Part shown: in pieces, positions 32,866 to 42,327 of the stretch
Layout: every line of letters begins with the position of its first letter
Position numbering within the stretch: position 1 is the first letter of the stretch
NCBI RefSeq assembly: GCF_000421565.1
Contig: NZ_ATXG01000001.1
Coordinates: 248,001 to 312,000 of the forward strand
DNA: 64,000 nucleotides
Direction: 5' to 3'
Source: Agromyces subbeticus DSM 16689
GTDB taxonomy: Bacteria; Actinomycetota; Actinomycetes; Actinomycetales; Microbacteriaceae
The notes under the pieces: generated by a model
What the model was told of the DNA's origin: nothing
Database searches by the model: none
Seen by the model: the letters and a program-made list of their open reading frames with translations, nothing else
Position numbers and translations under genes: made by a program

Positions 32866-33255
32866 ATGCGATCCCTACGATCGGTCCATGGTGCGGCGGC
32901 CGTCGAGTTCGCGCTCGTCGTGCCCCTGCTGCTCATCGTGCTGTTCGCGATCCTCGACCTCGGCTGGGTGTTCAACCAGCAGCTCACCGTGACGGCCGCA
33001 GCACGCGAGGGCGCACGACACTACGCAGTGCATGCGAACGAGGCGGGCGCGCAGGGCGAGGCCGAAGCGATCGTCGCCGGCATCGTGCCCGGCACCCCGA
33101 CCATCACGTACCTCTCGACCTGCAGTCCCAACGTCGATGACGACGAACTCACGATGGTCGTGCATATTCCGCTCACCGATCTCACCGGTTGGCTCGACAG
33201 CATCACGGGTCAAGCGACGCTCGGCGGACAGGGGAGCATGCGATGCGGTGGCTGA
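32866..33255 (+). CDS. TadE-like minor pilin
   Basis: 129 residues with the N-terminal TadE motif HGAAAVEFALVVPLLLIVLF, including the glutamate used in pseudopilin packing. ATG 32866 is chosen since AGG lies 6 nt before it; GTG 32863 is equally in frame. It overlaps the next gene by 13 nt. It works as a minor pilin in Tad pilus assembly. Confidence 0.85.
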   Translation: MRSLRSVHGAAAVEFALVVPLLLIVLFAILDLGWVFNQQLTVTAAAREGARHYAVHANEAGAQGEAEAIVAGIVPGTPTITYLSTCSPNVDDDELTMVVHIPLTDLTGWLDSITGQATLGGQGSMRCGG

Positions 33256-34262
33256 GCGCGCGTGAGCGCAGGAACCGCGGTGAACGCGGGGCGGTGGCGA
33301 TCTGGGTGGCGATGTCGATCATCCCGATCCTCGTCTTCATCGCGGTCGTCGCCGATGTCGGCCTGCTGTTCTGGGAGAAGGGCCAGCTGCAGAACGGTGC
33401 GGATGCCGCGGCGCTCGCTGTCGCCCAGGAGTGCGCCGCCGATTCGAGCTGCAGCGGTGGCGCCGGCGTGCTCGCCGATGAGATGGCGGTGCTCAACGCC
33501 AACGATGACAGTGCAGCGAGTGAGCTCCTCTCGCTCACGGTGAACACCAGCAGCGGCAAGGTCGAGGTGCGTGCGTCGACGTCGACGGGCAGCGGCACCA
33601 CTATGCAGCATCCGTTCGCCTCGATCATCGTGCCGACGGAGACGACCCTCGACGCCGACGCGACAGCGGAGTGGGGCGCCCCGATCGCCGGCACCACGAT
33701 TCCGCTGGCGATCGCGCAGTGCGAGTTCGACGACTTGCCGGCGCAGCCCGCCGACACGCAGAACCCGCAGCGCGCGCTCATCCTGATCAACAACAGCAAC
33801 ACCGGAGTGCCCTGCGCCAATGGGTACCCCGGCGGATTCGGCTGGCTCGACGGTACCGGCTGCCAGGCGGAGATCTCAGCCGGTGGAACGGTGGGCGGAG
33901 TGCCGGGAATCCAGCCGAACCAGAACAAGAACGGCTGCTCGAACACATATCTCAACACCTTGCTCTGCAAGACCGTGCTGATTCCGCTGTACAGCGCCAC
34001 GACGGCGCAAGGGCAGAACGCGACCTACACGATCTCGAGGTTCGCCGCCTTCAAGATCACCGGGCTGAAGACCGGTGGGGCCGCCCAATCCGCCGTCTAC
34101 TGCGGCGGCAGCCCGCTGAGCCCCGCCTTCCCGACCGGCCCGGCCGGCGGCAACGCCAAGGGCATCCAGGGGTTCTTCGTGAAGTACGTCGAACTCGGTG
34201 AAGACTTCGAGCTCGGCAATTCCCCGGGAGCCGGATTGATGATCGTGCGCCTCTCCGAATGA
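33243..34262 (+). CDS. TadG-like pilus assembly protein
   Basis: 339 residues: a charged N-terminus, then GAVAIWVAMSIIPILVFIAV as the Tad-type membrane/leader segment and NGADAAALAVAQECA, typical of the putative Flp pilus-assembly TadG-like N-terminus. A cysteine-containing extracytoplasmic region follows. ATG 33243 lies within the end of tadE, indicating coupling. Confidence 0.82.
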   Translation: MRWLSARERRNRGERGAVAIWVAMSIIPILVFIAVVADVGLLFWEKGQLQNGADAAALAVAQECAADSSCSGGAGVLADEMAVLNANDDSAASELLSLTVNTSSGKVEVRASTSTGSGTTMQHPFASIIVPTETTLDADATAEWGAPIAGTTIPLAIAQCEFDDLPAQPADTQNPQRALILINNSNTGVPCANGYPGGFGWLDGTGCQAEISAGGTVGGVPGIQPNQNKNGCSNTYLNTLLCKTVLIPLYSATTAQGQNATYTISRFAAFKITGLKTGGAAQSAVYCGGSPLSPAFPTGPAGGNAKGIQGFFVKYVELGEDFELGNSPGAGLMIVRLSE

Positions 34263-34264
34263 CC

Positions 34265-34303
34265 GACTGACCCTGCTCAGCGGAGGACTGACCCTACTCA
34301 GCG
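34265..34303 (+). repeat. Short tandem duplication before the CpaB gene
   Basis: GACTGACCCTGCTCAGCG (34265-34282) and GACTGACCCTACTCAGCG (34286-34303) are an 18-bp direct repeat, 21-bp period, one mismatch, just before the Shine-Dalgarno region of the CpaB-like gene. Confidence 0.7.
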
Positions 34304-34315
34304 AAGAAGGACCAC

Positions 34316-35077
34316 ATGAAGACCCGAATCATCGGGGCGATCCTCGCCCTCGTCCTCGCCGTACTCGGTGCGTTCGTGCTCGTCAACTACGTGCGGGGCG
34401 CCGATGCCCGCGCCGCCGACGGCGCTGAGCAGGCCGAGGTCTTCATCGTCGACACCGAGATTCCGAGTGGCACCCCCGGCGACCGCATCGCCGAGTTCGT
34501 GACAGTCGACACGATGCCGGCGCGCAACATCGCCGACGGTGCGGTCGCCGACCTCGCCACGCTGGAAGGAACCGTCGCCGACGTGGCGATCCTCCCCGGA
34601 GAGCAACTGCTCGAAGCCCGGTTCGTCGACCCCGCCGTTCGCGCGGCCCAGGGCACGGTGGATGTGCCGGAGGGCATGCAGGAGGTCAGCTTCGCGCTGC
34701 CCGTGCAGCGAATGGTCGGCGGCTCGGTCGTGCCGGGCAGCACGGTGGGGATCGTCGCGACCACGGCATCCGACATCAGCTCGCCGCCCGGCGTGGCTCC
34801 GATCACCACCCGTTTCGAGTTCGATCGCGTGCTCGTGACGGCGGTGCGCGTCGGCACGACCGTGACCGGCGGCTCAGCGGAGACCGAGGCTGCGGAGTCC
34901 GGTGACGTGCTCCTCTTCACCGTCGCACTGGGCACGCACGACGTCGAACGCCTCGTGTGGGCGCTCGAGGCGGCGGAGAAGTATCCACAACACCACGGAG
35001 TCTGGCTGACTCTGCAGAACGAGGCGACCGACACCTCCGGCTCCGCCCCCGTCGATGAGAGCAATGTCAGGCGGTGA
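34316..35077 (+). CDS. Flp pilus assembly protein CpaB/RcpC
   Basis: 253 residues: one N-terminal membrane segment (IIGAILALVLAVLGAFVLVNY), a SAF-like domain (residues about 45-110) and the RcpC/CpaB region (EVSFALPVQRMVGGSVVPGS). In other Tad systems this protein sits in the periplasm or cell wall near the secretin; in this monoderm it presumably guides the pilus through the wall. ATG 34316 has AAGGA upstream. The end overlaps tadZ. Confidence 0.85.
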   Translation: MKTRIIGAILALVLAVLGAFVLVNYVRGADARAADGAEQAEVFIVDTEIPSGTPGDRIAEFVTVDTMPARNIADGAVADLATLEGTVADVAILPGEQLLEARFVDPAVRAAQGTVDVPEGMQEVSFALPVQRMVGGSVVPGSTVGIVATTASDISSPPGVAPITTRFEFDRVLVTAVRVGTTVTGGSAETEAAESGDVLLFTVALGTHDVERLVWALEAAEKYPQHHGVWLTLQNEATDTSGSAPVDESNVRR

Positions 35078-36465
35078 CGACGGTGACTCCATACCTCCTC
35101 GTCAGCAGATCCGCCGAGTACGAGCAGCGCTTGCGTACTCTGCTCGGCCGACGCCTGCACGTCGTCACCGGTGAGTTCCTCACCTTCGGAACCGACACGA
35201 TCCTCGACATGGCGGGCGAACGGCCGCGCATCGCCCTGCTGGGCCCCGTGCTCAACTACGAGGAGACGCGCGATCTCGTCGAGGGCCTCGCGGAACGACA
35301 CCCGGGCATCGGCATCATCGTCGTGCGCGAGCAGCGCAGCGACCTCGAAGACTGGGTCGACGAACTCGAACTGCACGCGGTGCTGAGCCCGCAGGCCGCC
35401 GACACGACCACGCTCGACCTGCTCGCCAGGCTCTCCGATTGGCTCGTCGCCAACGGGCGCGCCGAACGGGGCGACTTCGCCGTGCCGGAAGAGCCGGAGC
35501 CCGACGTGCCGGAGGTCGGCGGCACCATCGGCAGCGTCGAGGATCTGCTCTCGTTCGAGGAACTGGTCGCCGAGCCCGGAGCGCTCGATGAAGCAGGAGC
35601 CGACGAGGCGTCGCTCTCGATGGCGCCCGACCCCTCCGACGACGTGCAGGCGCCGGTCTGGGAGTTCCCGCCGATGCCGCCGGGCACGCGCAGCGAGGTG
35701 ATCGCCGTGGTCGCGCCGAAAGGCGGGCAGGGAAAATCGACTCTGGCGATCAACATCGCCGCGAGCCTCGCTGAGGGAGCGCCGAACTCCGTCGTGCTGA
35801 TCGATGCCGACCTGCAGTTCGGCGATGTCAGCACTTCGCTCGCGCTCGAGCCCACGGCGACGATCGTCGATGCGGTGGCGCCGGAGGCATCCGATGAGAT
35901 CGTGCTGAAGACCACGCTCACGCATCACGCCGACGGATTCTTCGTCGTCGCGAGCGCCCCGTCGCCCGAACTCGGCGACGGCATCGCCCCGCGGGCCCTT
36001 GCACGGCTGGTCGAGCGGCTCCGCGGCACGTTCCGCTACGTCGTCGTCGACACCACCCCGGGACTCGGCGAGCACACGCTCACGATCATCGAGCACGCGA
36101 CCGACGCCGTCTTCGTGACCAACATGGCCGTCGCGAGCCTGCGCGCGATGCGCACCGAGTTCGAACTGCTGAGAACGCTCGGTCTCACCCCTGCCAACCG
36201 GCATCTCGTCGTGAACTTCAGCGACCGGATGTCGGGACTGACCGTCAAGGACGTCGAGAACGTCATCGGCGCACCCGTCGACGTGGAGGTGCCCCGCTCA
36301 CCGGCGGTGCTCCTCGCGGTCAACCGCGGGGTGGTGCTCGTCCGATCCGATGCGCGCGATCCGGCCGCCAAGGCGATTCGACGCCTCGCGGCGCGCATCG
36401 CGCCCGATGCGGTGACCGGCCGCACCCGAACCGACAAGAGGCGGCGATCACATGAGCCTGTATGA
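35074..36465 (+). CDS. TadZ/CpaE-like MinD-family ATPase
   Basis: 463 residues. N-terminal atypical receiver-like domain (about 1-135), an acidic linker, then a deviant Walker A (PKGGQGKST, residues 215-223, with Lys216 and Lys221) followed by VVLIDADLQFGD. Family members localise Tad pilus machinery to the pole or a membrane focus. GTG 35074 overlaps the upstream stop. Confidence 0.88.
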   Translation: MTTVTPYLLVSRSAEYEQRLRTLLGRRLHVVTGEFLTFGTDTILDMAGERPRIALLGPVLNYEETRDLVEGLAERHPGIGIIVVREQRSDLEDWVDELELHAVLSPQAADTTTLDLLARLSDWLVANGRAERGDFAVPEEPEPDVPEVGGTIGSVEDLLSFEELVAEPGALDEAGADEASLSMAPDPSDDVQAPVWEFPPMPPGTRSEVIAVVAPKGGQGKSTLAINIAASLAEGAPNSVVLIDADLQFGDVSTSLALEPTATIVDAVAPEASDEIVLKTTLTHHADGFFVVASAPSPELGDGIAPRALARLVERLRGTFRYVVVDTTPGLGEHTLTIIEHATDAVFVTNMAVASLRAMRTEFELLRTLGLTPANRHLVVNFSDRMSGLTVKDVENVIGAPVDVEVPRSPAVLLAVNRGVVLVRSDARDPAAKAIRRLAARIAPDAVTGRTRTDKRRRSHEPV

Positions 36466-37969
36466 CCGACTGAACGCGCTGCACAGCGACGGTGCGGTGG
36501 ATGCCGCCGAGCCAGCCCCGCCTGTAGCTCCGGGTTCGCCCGATTCTGCCCTCACGATCACCGACACCGAAGCAGCCGCGGGACCCGGACCGAGCGCAGC
36601 TGTGCCCGCCGAGGCGCCGCCTATGCGCGAGTTCACGCCGTACGCTCCGGGCAACGCCGAGTCCGCCGCATCCGTCGACCCGCTCGCCGGGGTGAAGGAG
36701 AAGGCGGCCGACGAGCTCTTCGGGCGCATCGGAGCACGACTCAACGACGCGAGCCTCACCGAGGAACAGCTGCACGCCATCGCTCGCAGTGAGCTCGCCG
36801 AGATCGTGGCGGGCGAGCAGCTCGCACTGACGACGGCCGAGCGCAACCGGCTCATCGACGACATCGGCGCCGATGTGCTCGGCTACGGCCCACTCGAACC
36901 GCTCCTCGCCGACGATTCCATCAGCGAGATCATGGTCAACCGACACGACCAGATCTACGTCGAGCGGTTCGGCCGACTCTCGGAATCACCCCACCGCTTC
37001 ACCGGCGAGCCGCAGTTGCGGCGCGTCATCGAGCGCATCGTCGCGCGAGTAGGCCGACGCATCGACGAGTCGTCGCCGCTCGTCGATGCACGGCTCGATG
37101 ACGGCTCGCGCGTGAACGCGATCATTCCGCCGCTCGCGGTCGACGGCGCATCGCTGACCATCCGGAAGTTCGCGGGCACGCCGTACACGGTCGAGGACCT
37201 CATCGGCTTCGGATCGATGACGCGGGAGCTCGCCACGGTGCTCGATGCCGCCGTTCGGGCCAAGCTCAACATCCTGGTCTCGGGTGGCACCGGCACCGGC
37301 AAGACGACCCTGCTCAACGTGCTCTCCGCGTTCATCCCGCCGGAGGAGCGGATCATCACGATCGAAGACGCCGTGGAGTTGCAGTTGCAGCAGAACCACG
37401 TCGTGCGGCTCGAGTCGCGCCCGCAGAACATCGAGGGGCGCGGCGAGATCACGATTCGCGACCTGGTGCGCAACTCGCTCCGCATGCGACCCGATCGCAT
37501 CGTCGTCGGCGAGGTGCGCGGGGCCGAGAGCCTCGACATGCTGCAGGCGATGAACACCGGCCACGAAGGCTCGCTCTCGACCATCCACGCGAACTCGCCT
37601 CGCGACGCCGTCTCGCGCATCGAGACCCTCGTGCTCATGGCCGGCATGGACCTGCCGTTGCGGGCCATCCGCGAACAGATCTCGTCGGCCGTCGACCTCA
37701 TCGTGCAGATCAGCCGGCACAAAGACGGCATGCGTCGGGTGACGCACCTGACCGAGGTGCACGGCATGGAAGGCGAGGTCGTCACCCTGCAGGACGCGTT
37801 CACCTTCGACTACAGCGCCGGCTACGACGAAGAGGGTCGGCTTCGAGGCCGCATCGAGCCGACCGGTGTGCGACCGCGCTTCGCGGAGAAGGTCGCCGAC
37901 CACGGCATTCCGTTGTCGATGGCCCTGTTCCAGCCGCAGCAGCGAGACCTGCTCGGGGAGATCCGATGA
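36452..37969 (+). CDS. tadA: TadA/CpaF secretion ATPase
   Basis: 505 residues. N-terminal helical domain, then Walker A GGTGTGKTT (Lys284), Asp box and Walker B region (RMRPDRIVVGEVRGAE), and the HxxG.STIHANSP motif. It is the hexameric motor for pilus extension (and perhaps retraction, as no separate retraction ATPase is seen). It overlaps tadZ by 14 nt. Confidence 0.93.
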   Translation: MSLYDRLNALHSDGAVDAAEPAPPVAPGSPDSALTITDTEAAAGPGPSAAVPAEAPPMREFTPYAPGNAESAASVDPLAGVKEKAADELFGRIGARLNDASLTEEQLHAIARSELAEIVAGEQLALTTAERNRLIDDIGADVLGYGPLEPLLADDSISEIMVNRHDQIYVERFGRLSESPHRFTGEPQLRRVIERIVARVGRRIDESSPLVDARLDDGSRVNAIIPPLAVDGASLTIRKFAGTPYTVEDLIGFGSMTRELATVLDAAVRAKLNILVSGGTGTGKTTLLNVLSAFIPPEERIITIEDAVELQLQQNHVVRLESRPQNIEGRGEITIRDLVRNSLRMRPDRIVVGEVRGAESLDMLQAMNTGHEGSLSTIHANSPRDAVSRIETLVLMAGMDLPLRAIREQISSAVDLIVQISRHKDGMRRVTHLTEVHGMEGEVVTLQDAFTFDYSAGYDEEGRLRGRIEPTGVRPRFAEKVADHGIPLSMALFQPQQRDLLGEIR

Positions 37970-38919
37970 CTGCCGCGCTGCTCGTGCTGGGCATCGTGCT
38001 CGGACTGCTCGCCGTGCTCACGCTGGTGTTCCTCGTCATCGCGCCGCCGGCGCCGCGAGTGGCGGCCTCCCGGCGTCGCGCTCCCGGCGTCGAACACGTG
38101 TCGCTGCTCAATCGGGCGTCGGCGCGAACCACCGCGGCGGTCGACGCAGCGACGAGCGGCCGCGCCCGCTTCTTCGGCCCTGAGCAGCTCGAGCTGGCCG
38201 GCATCGCCGCGACGCCCTCGCAGATCGTCATCTACGTGGCCTCGGCCGCGAGCGGCGCAGCCCTGGTCGGCGCCCTGCTCGGCCTCGCGAGCGGTACCGC
38301 GATCATTCTCGCCGTGTTCTTCGCCGTCGCCACACCCCTCGTGGCCAAACTGATCGTGATGCTGAAGACGGGTCGCCGCCGCACGAGGTTCGCCGACCAG
38401 ATCGATGACACGGTGCAGCTGATGGCCGGCGGACTGCGCGCCGGCCACGGGTTGTCGCGAACGATCTCCGCCGTCGCGAGCGAGGCGCCCGCGCCCATGG
38501 GCGAAGAACTCGCCCGAGTGATGAACGAGACTCGCCTCGGGCGCGACCTTCCGGGCTCGCTCAGCACCACCGCCCAGCGCATGCGCAGCGACGACTTCGA
38601 ATGGGTCGCCCAAGCGGTGAGCATCAACGCGGAGACCGGCGGCAACCTCGCGGAGGTGCTCGACCGGGTCGGCACCACCATCAGGGAGCGCAACCAGATC
38701 CGCCGTCAGGTGAAGGCGCTGAGCGCGGAGGGACGACTCTCGGGCATCATCCTGATCGCCCTGCCGATCGGCATGTTCATCCTGCTCTCGGTGATCCAGC
38801 CCAGCTTCCTTCCTTCCTTCTTCGGGACGTTCATCGGAATCGTCGCGTTCATCGTGGGGATCATCCTCCTGATCCTGGGCACGCTCTGGATCGCGGCCGT
38901 GGTGCGGGTGAAATTCTGA
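37966..38919 (+). CDS. tadB: TadB, pilus platform protein
   Basis: 317 residues with membrane segments at the N-terminus, near residue 90-115 and at the C-terminus, and the type II secretion F domain (QIDDTVQLMAGGLRAGHGLS) in between. With TadC it forms the inner-membrane platform that TadA turns. It overlaps tadA by 4 nt and tadC by 1 nt. Confidence 0.9.
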   Translation: MTAALLVLGIVLGLLAVLTLVFLVIAPPAPRVAASRRRAPGVEHVSLLNRASARTTAAVDAATSGRARFFGPEQLELAGIAATPSQIVIYVASAASGAALVGALLGLASGTAIILAVFFAVATPLVAKLIVMLKTGRRRTRFADQIDDTVQLMAGGLRAGHGLSRTISAVASEAPAPMGEELARVMNETRLGRDLPGSLSTTAQRMRSDDFEWVAQAVSINAETGGNLAEVLDRVGTTIRERNQIRRQVKALSAEGRLSGIILIALPIGMFILLSVIQPSFLPSFFGTFIGIVAFIVGIILLILGTLWIAAVVRVKF

Positions 38920-39800
38920 TGGCCACGCTCATCGCCTATCTCGCGGCCGGTGTCACGGCGTCCGCGGTCGCGCTCTTCGTCTTCCTGCTCTTCCCGAAGC
39001 GAGCGGTGGCAACCGAGACCGACGAGGTCGTCGAAGTGCACCCCACCGTCGGCGTCGTGCAGCAGTCCACCCTCGGTCGGAACCTGGTGGCGGCCGCGCC
39101 GAGCGGCTACGTCGGTTGGCTCGATCGCCAGATCGTGTTCGCCGGCCGGCCTGCGGGATGGACGATCAACGGCATCGTCACGTGGAAGCTCGTGCTCGTC
39201 GTCGTCGGTGCGCTCATGGGCCTGCTGTTCGTCGTCGTCGGTGGGCCGCATCCGCTCAAGGTGCTCGTCGCGATCGCCGCGACCGTGCTGCTCTTCTTCC
39301 TCCCCGACGTGCTCATCAACAGCCGGGCGCACGAGCGTCAGCAAGCGATTCGCCGCGCGTTGCCCGACACCCTCGACCAGATGACGATCGCCGTCGAGGC
39401 GGGTCTCGGCTTCGACTCGGCGATGGCCAAGGCCGCGCGCGGTGGCACGGGGCCGCTCGCCGAAGAGCTCATCCGCGTACTGCAGGACATGAGCATCGGG
39501 CGCACGCGACGGGCGGCGTTCATGGAGCTCGAGCGACGCACCGACATCGAAGACCTCAACCGGTTCGCGCGCGCCGTCATCCAGGCGGACTCGTACGGCG
39601 TCGCGATGGGCGACATGCTCCGCGTGCAGTCGGGCGAGATGCGGCTCAAGCGTCGTCAGCGCGCCGAGGAACAGGCGATGAAGATGACCGTGAAGATCCT
39701 CTTCCCGCTCATCTTCTGCCTCCTCCCCGTCTTGTTCATCGTCATCATGACCCCCGCGGTGGTGCAGATCGTCGCAACGTTCACCGAACTCGGTTCCTGA
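38919..39800 (+). CDS. tadC: TadC, pilus platform protein
   Basis: 293 residues with a second F domain (ALPDTLDQMTIAVEAGLGFD) and C-terminal membrane helices (ILFPLIFCLLPVLFIVIM). The ATG overlaps the tadB stop. It is the last gene of the Tad locus; no secretin is expected in this cell type and none is seen. Confidence 0.9.
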   Translation: MATLIAYLAAGVTASAVALFVFLLFPKRAVATETDEVVEVHPTVGVVQQSTLGRNLVAAAPSGYVGWLDRQIVFAGRPAGWTINGIVTWKLVLVVVGALMGLLFVVVGGPHPLKVLVAIAATVLLFFLPDVLINSRAHERQQAIRRALPDTLDQMTIAVEAGLGFDSAMAKAARGGTGPLAEELIRVLQDMSIGRTRRAAFMELERRTDIEDLNRFARAVIQADSYGVAMGDMLRVQSGEMRLKRRQRAEEQAMKMTVKILFPLIFCLLPVLFIVIMTPAVVQIVATFTELGS

Positions 39801-39877
39801 CCTCGCGCAAACCGCCACCCGGGTGCTGGTGTCGGGCAGCGGCGACGCAGCTGGCTAGTATGCGCGGAGGAGGTCTC

Positions 39878-40930
39878 GTGAATTCCACCAGCGCGTTCGA
39901 CGGCGAGACCCCTGCCGCCGCCCCGGCTCCGCCGGAGCGCTGGCGCCCCGACGTGCTCGGCGAACTCTTCGAGCAGCTCACGCTTCCGCTCGGGCACGAC
40001 GACGAGGGCGAACTCGTCGCCACCCTCGTGCGCCACCGGCCACCGTGGCGCCCGCGGTTCACGCGTGGCGCGGCATCCGGAGCCGACGTGCTCTACGTGC
40101 ACGGCTGGAGCGACTACTTCTTCAATCCCGAGCTCGCTGCGTTCTGGTCGAATGCGGGCGCCCGCTTCTTCGCGCTCGACCTGCGCAAGTACGGCCGCAG
40201 CCTGCGCCCCGGTCAGACCCCCGGATTCGTCACCGACCTCAGCGACTACGACGCCGACCTCGAGGCCGCGCTCGAGGCGATGGGCCACGGGCGAGCGGAT
40301 GCCGCGACATCCGCTCGCTCGCTGATTCTGCTGGGGCACTCGACGGGCGGCCTCACACTCAGTCTCTGGGCCGCTCGAAACCCGGGGCGAGTCGCGGCGC
40401 TCGTGCTGAACAGCCCGTGGCTGGAGTTCCAGGCGAGTCGTGTCGGGCGAGAGGCGCTCGCGCCCGTCATCGGCTGGGGTGCGAAGGTCAACCCGCTCGG
40501 CGCGCTGCCGAACGTCGACCTCGGGTTCTACACCCGCTCGGTCGCGAAGGATGCCGATGGCGAGTGGGAGTACGACCGCGCGTGGCGACCCGATCGCGGA
40601 TTCGCGACGCACACCGCGTGGCTGACGGCGGTGCTCAACGGCCACGCCACGGTGGCCGCCGGCATCGACGTTGGCGCACCGGTGCTGACGCTCCTTTCGG
40701 CGCGATCGACGATCCTGCCGCGCTGGGATCCGGCGATGCTCTCGAGCGACATCGTGCTGGTGGTCGATGAGATCGCGCAGCGATCGCTGCGCCTCGCCCC
40801 GACGGTGGGCATCTCGCGCATCGACGGGGCGCTGCACGACGTCTTCCTCTCGCGCGAGCCCGCCCGGGCGGCCGCGTACACGGCGATCACCCGCTGGCTG
40901 CGCGGCTACGCCCCGCGCCCACGCCCCTGA
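39878..40930 (+). CDS. Alpha/beta hydrolase
   Basis: 350 residues. Nucleophile elbow GHSTGG, an oxyanion region around YVHGWSDYFFNP, ALDLRKYGRS, and the late acid and histidine (GALHDVFLS). Likely a lysophospholipase-like serine hydrolase; the substrate is unknown. GTG 39878 is chosen because GGAGGAGG lies 5-12 nt upstream; the TAGTAT hexamer at 39856 is a likely -10 box, giving a normal short leader. Confidence 0.82.
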   Translation: MNSTSAFDGETPAAAPAPPERWRPDVLGELFEQLTLPLGHDDEGELVATLVRHRPPWRPRFTRGAASGADVLYVHGWSDYFFNPELAAFWSNAGARFFALDLRKYGRSLRPGQTPGFVTDLSDYDADLEAALEAMGHGRADAATSARSLILLGHSTGGLTLSLWAARNPGRVAALVLNSPWLEFQASRVGREALAPVIGWGAKVNPLGALPNVDLGFYTRSVAKDADGEWEYDRAWRPDRGFATHTAWLTAVLNGHATVAAGIDVGAPVLTLLSARSTILPRWDPAMLSSDIVLVVDEIAQRSLRLAPTVGISRIDGALHDVFLSREPARAAAYTAITRWLRGYAPRPRP

Positions 40931-41005
40931 CCCCCGACCCGCGCGCCCTCGCCCTCTCCCTCCCTTTCCTTCCCGCTCCCACTCTTCTCGGCCCTACGCC
41001 AAGCC

Positions 41006-41075
41006 GAGGACCCGGTGTGCGCGTGATTGCGCCGAATCCGAATCCATCGGGGCCTCCAGCGCGCATCCGGTACTC
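41006..41075. repeat. Left hairpin repeat of DUF559-like cassette 2
   Basis: GAGGACCCGGTGTGCGC (41006-41022) and GCGCGCATCCGGTACTC (41059-41075) are imperfect inverted arms, 13 of 17 paired. The same motif, better preserved, recurs at 42203-42273 on the other side of the gene. The stretch before it (about 40931-41000) is pyrimidine-rich and holds no gene. Confidence 0.65.
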
Positions 41076-41158
41076 GTGCAGATGGGCACTCCACCTCGAC
41101 AGTTCCGCGGCGCACTCGGTCTCTCACAGTCGTCGTCGGACGCCTGACGATCTCGGCA

Positions 41159-42166
41159 ATGGGCCCCATGCTGTCACGCATGCTCGAGCGATTTCCAGTG
41201 AACCCGAACGGCTTCGTGCTCACCCGAGATGTCCGCGCGGCCGGGCGCCTCGCCCAGCTCCGGAACGCCGAGGCCCGAGGCGAACTCGAGCGGGTACGCG
41301 CCGGGGTCTACCGTCGCCCAGCCGACTACGACGAGACTTGGAGCACCGCGAAGCGCGACGCCGCCGAGTATCGGGTGAAGGTGAGTGGCGTCGCTCAGAC
41401 GCTCTCCGCGCCGATCTTCACAGGCCACTCCGCTGCTGCACTGCTCGGTTTGCCGACCCTCGGGCGCTGGCCCGATGACGTGTACGTGCTCTCACGCGAT
41501 GCCACGGGCCACCGACGTGCGGGTGTGACCTCTGTGGCGAGAAGACACGAGGTCGACGTCGAGCAGCTCAACGGCATCGCCATGACGTCGATCGAGTTCA
41601 GCCTCGTTCAGTTATGCCGGCGCGCGACCCTGACTGCGGCACTCACCACGGTCGATGCGGCACTCCATGTGCCACGACTCGGTGCAGGCCATGCGATCGC
41701 TCCCCGTACCACGCTCGATCGACTCATCGCCGAGCACCAGCGTCTGCTCCCGTACCCGCGAAGCCGGCAAGTGGATGCCGTGCTCAGAAGAGCCACACAC
41801 CTGGCCGAAACACCGCTCGAGACGCTCAGTCGCGTCGTGATCGAAGAGCTCGGGTTTCCTCAGCCCGAGCTGCAGCACGAACTCTGGCTGCCGGAGCTCG
41901 GCAGGCGTGCCTTCCTCGACTTCCACTGGCCCGAGTACGGAATCGGCGCTGAGGCCGACGGGCGTGGAAAGTACGAGGCAGCCGGTGACGTGCCGACGAG
42001 TATCGCCACGGTGATCGCCGAGAAGGAGCGCGAAGATGCAGTTCGGCGTCAGGTGCAGGCGTTCACTCGATGGAACTGGGCAGAGGCATGGGGTCGCTCA
42101 GTGCTGTTCACGAAACTCCGCGATGCGGGGCTTCCGGTGGTGCGCAAGGTGATGGCGCTCCGGTGA
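41159..42166 (+). CDS. DUF559/AbiEi-like protein (cassette 2)
   Basis: 335 residues. N-terminal AbiEi-like domain (FVLTRDVRAAGRLAQLRNAE, GELERVRAGVYRRP), and a C-terminal endonuclease-like part (RRAFLDFHWPEYGIGAEADG, then EKEREDAVRRQVQAFTRW). It has the same architecture as the gene at 1350 but clearly different sequence. ATG 41159 is chosen because it begins just before the conserved N-terminal domain; ATG 41168 and 41180 are also possible. No toxin partner (AbiEii-type nucleotidyltransferase) is next to it. Function not established. Confidence 0.65.
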   Translation: MGPMLSRMLERFPVNPNGFVLTRDVRAAGRLAQLRNAEARGELERVRAGVYRRPADYDETWSTAKRDAAEYRVKVSGVAQTLSAPIFTGHSAAALLGLPTLGRWPDDVYVLSRDATGHRRAGVTSVARRHEVDVEQLNGIAMTSIEFSLVQLCRRATLTAALTTVDAALHVPRLGAGHAIAPRTTLDRLIAEHQRLLPYPRSRQVDAVLRRATHLAETPLETLSRVVIEELGFPQPELQHELWLPELGRRAFLDFHWPEYGIGAEADGRGKYEAAGDVPTSIATVIAEKEREDAVRRQVQAFTRWNWAEAWGRSVLFTKLRDAGLPVVRKVMALR

Positions 42167-42202
42167 GCGCGCACGCAAGTCGCTGCATCGGTGTGCTCGC
42201 GT

Positions 42203-42273
42203 GAGTACCCGATGTGCGCTGGAGCACGAGAAGTGAACGGATGTTTCGGTGCTCCGCCGCACATCGGGTACTC
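42203..42273. repeat. Right hairpin repeat of DUF559-like cassette 2
   Basis: 42203-42227 (GAGTACCCGATGTGCG, then CTGGAGCAC) pairs with 42249-42273 (GTGCTCC, GC, CGCACATCGGGTACTC), 23 of 25 positions. The outer 17 bp repeat the left hairpin at 41006-41075. No T-run follows. Confidence 0.85.
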
Positions 42274-42327
42274 GGGGCGGGCAGGCGCGCGGAGCGTGCG
42301 AGCGCGCGGGGCGCGGGGCGCGGGGCG

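Noticed and set aside
37966-39800. Type II secretion system instead of Tad pilus
   Set aside because: The F-domain proteins are the short TadB/TadC pair, next to Flp pilin, TadE/G, CpaB and TadZ, which define a Tad locus.
41159-42166. AbiE abortive-infection toxin-antitoxin operon
   Set aside because: No AbiEii-type nucleotidyltransferase lies next to this gene or to the one at 1350, so a two-gene AbiE system is not supported.
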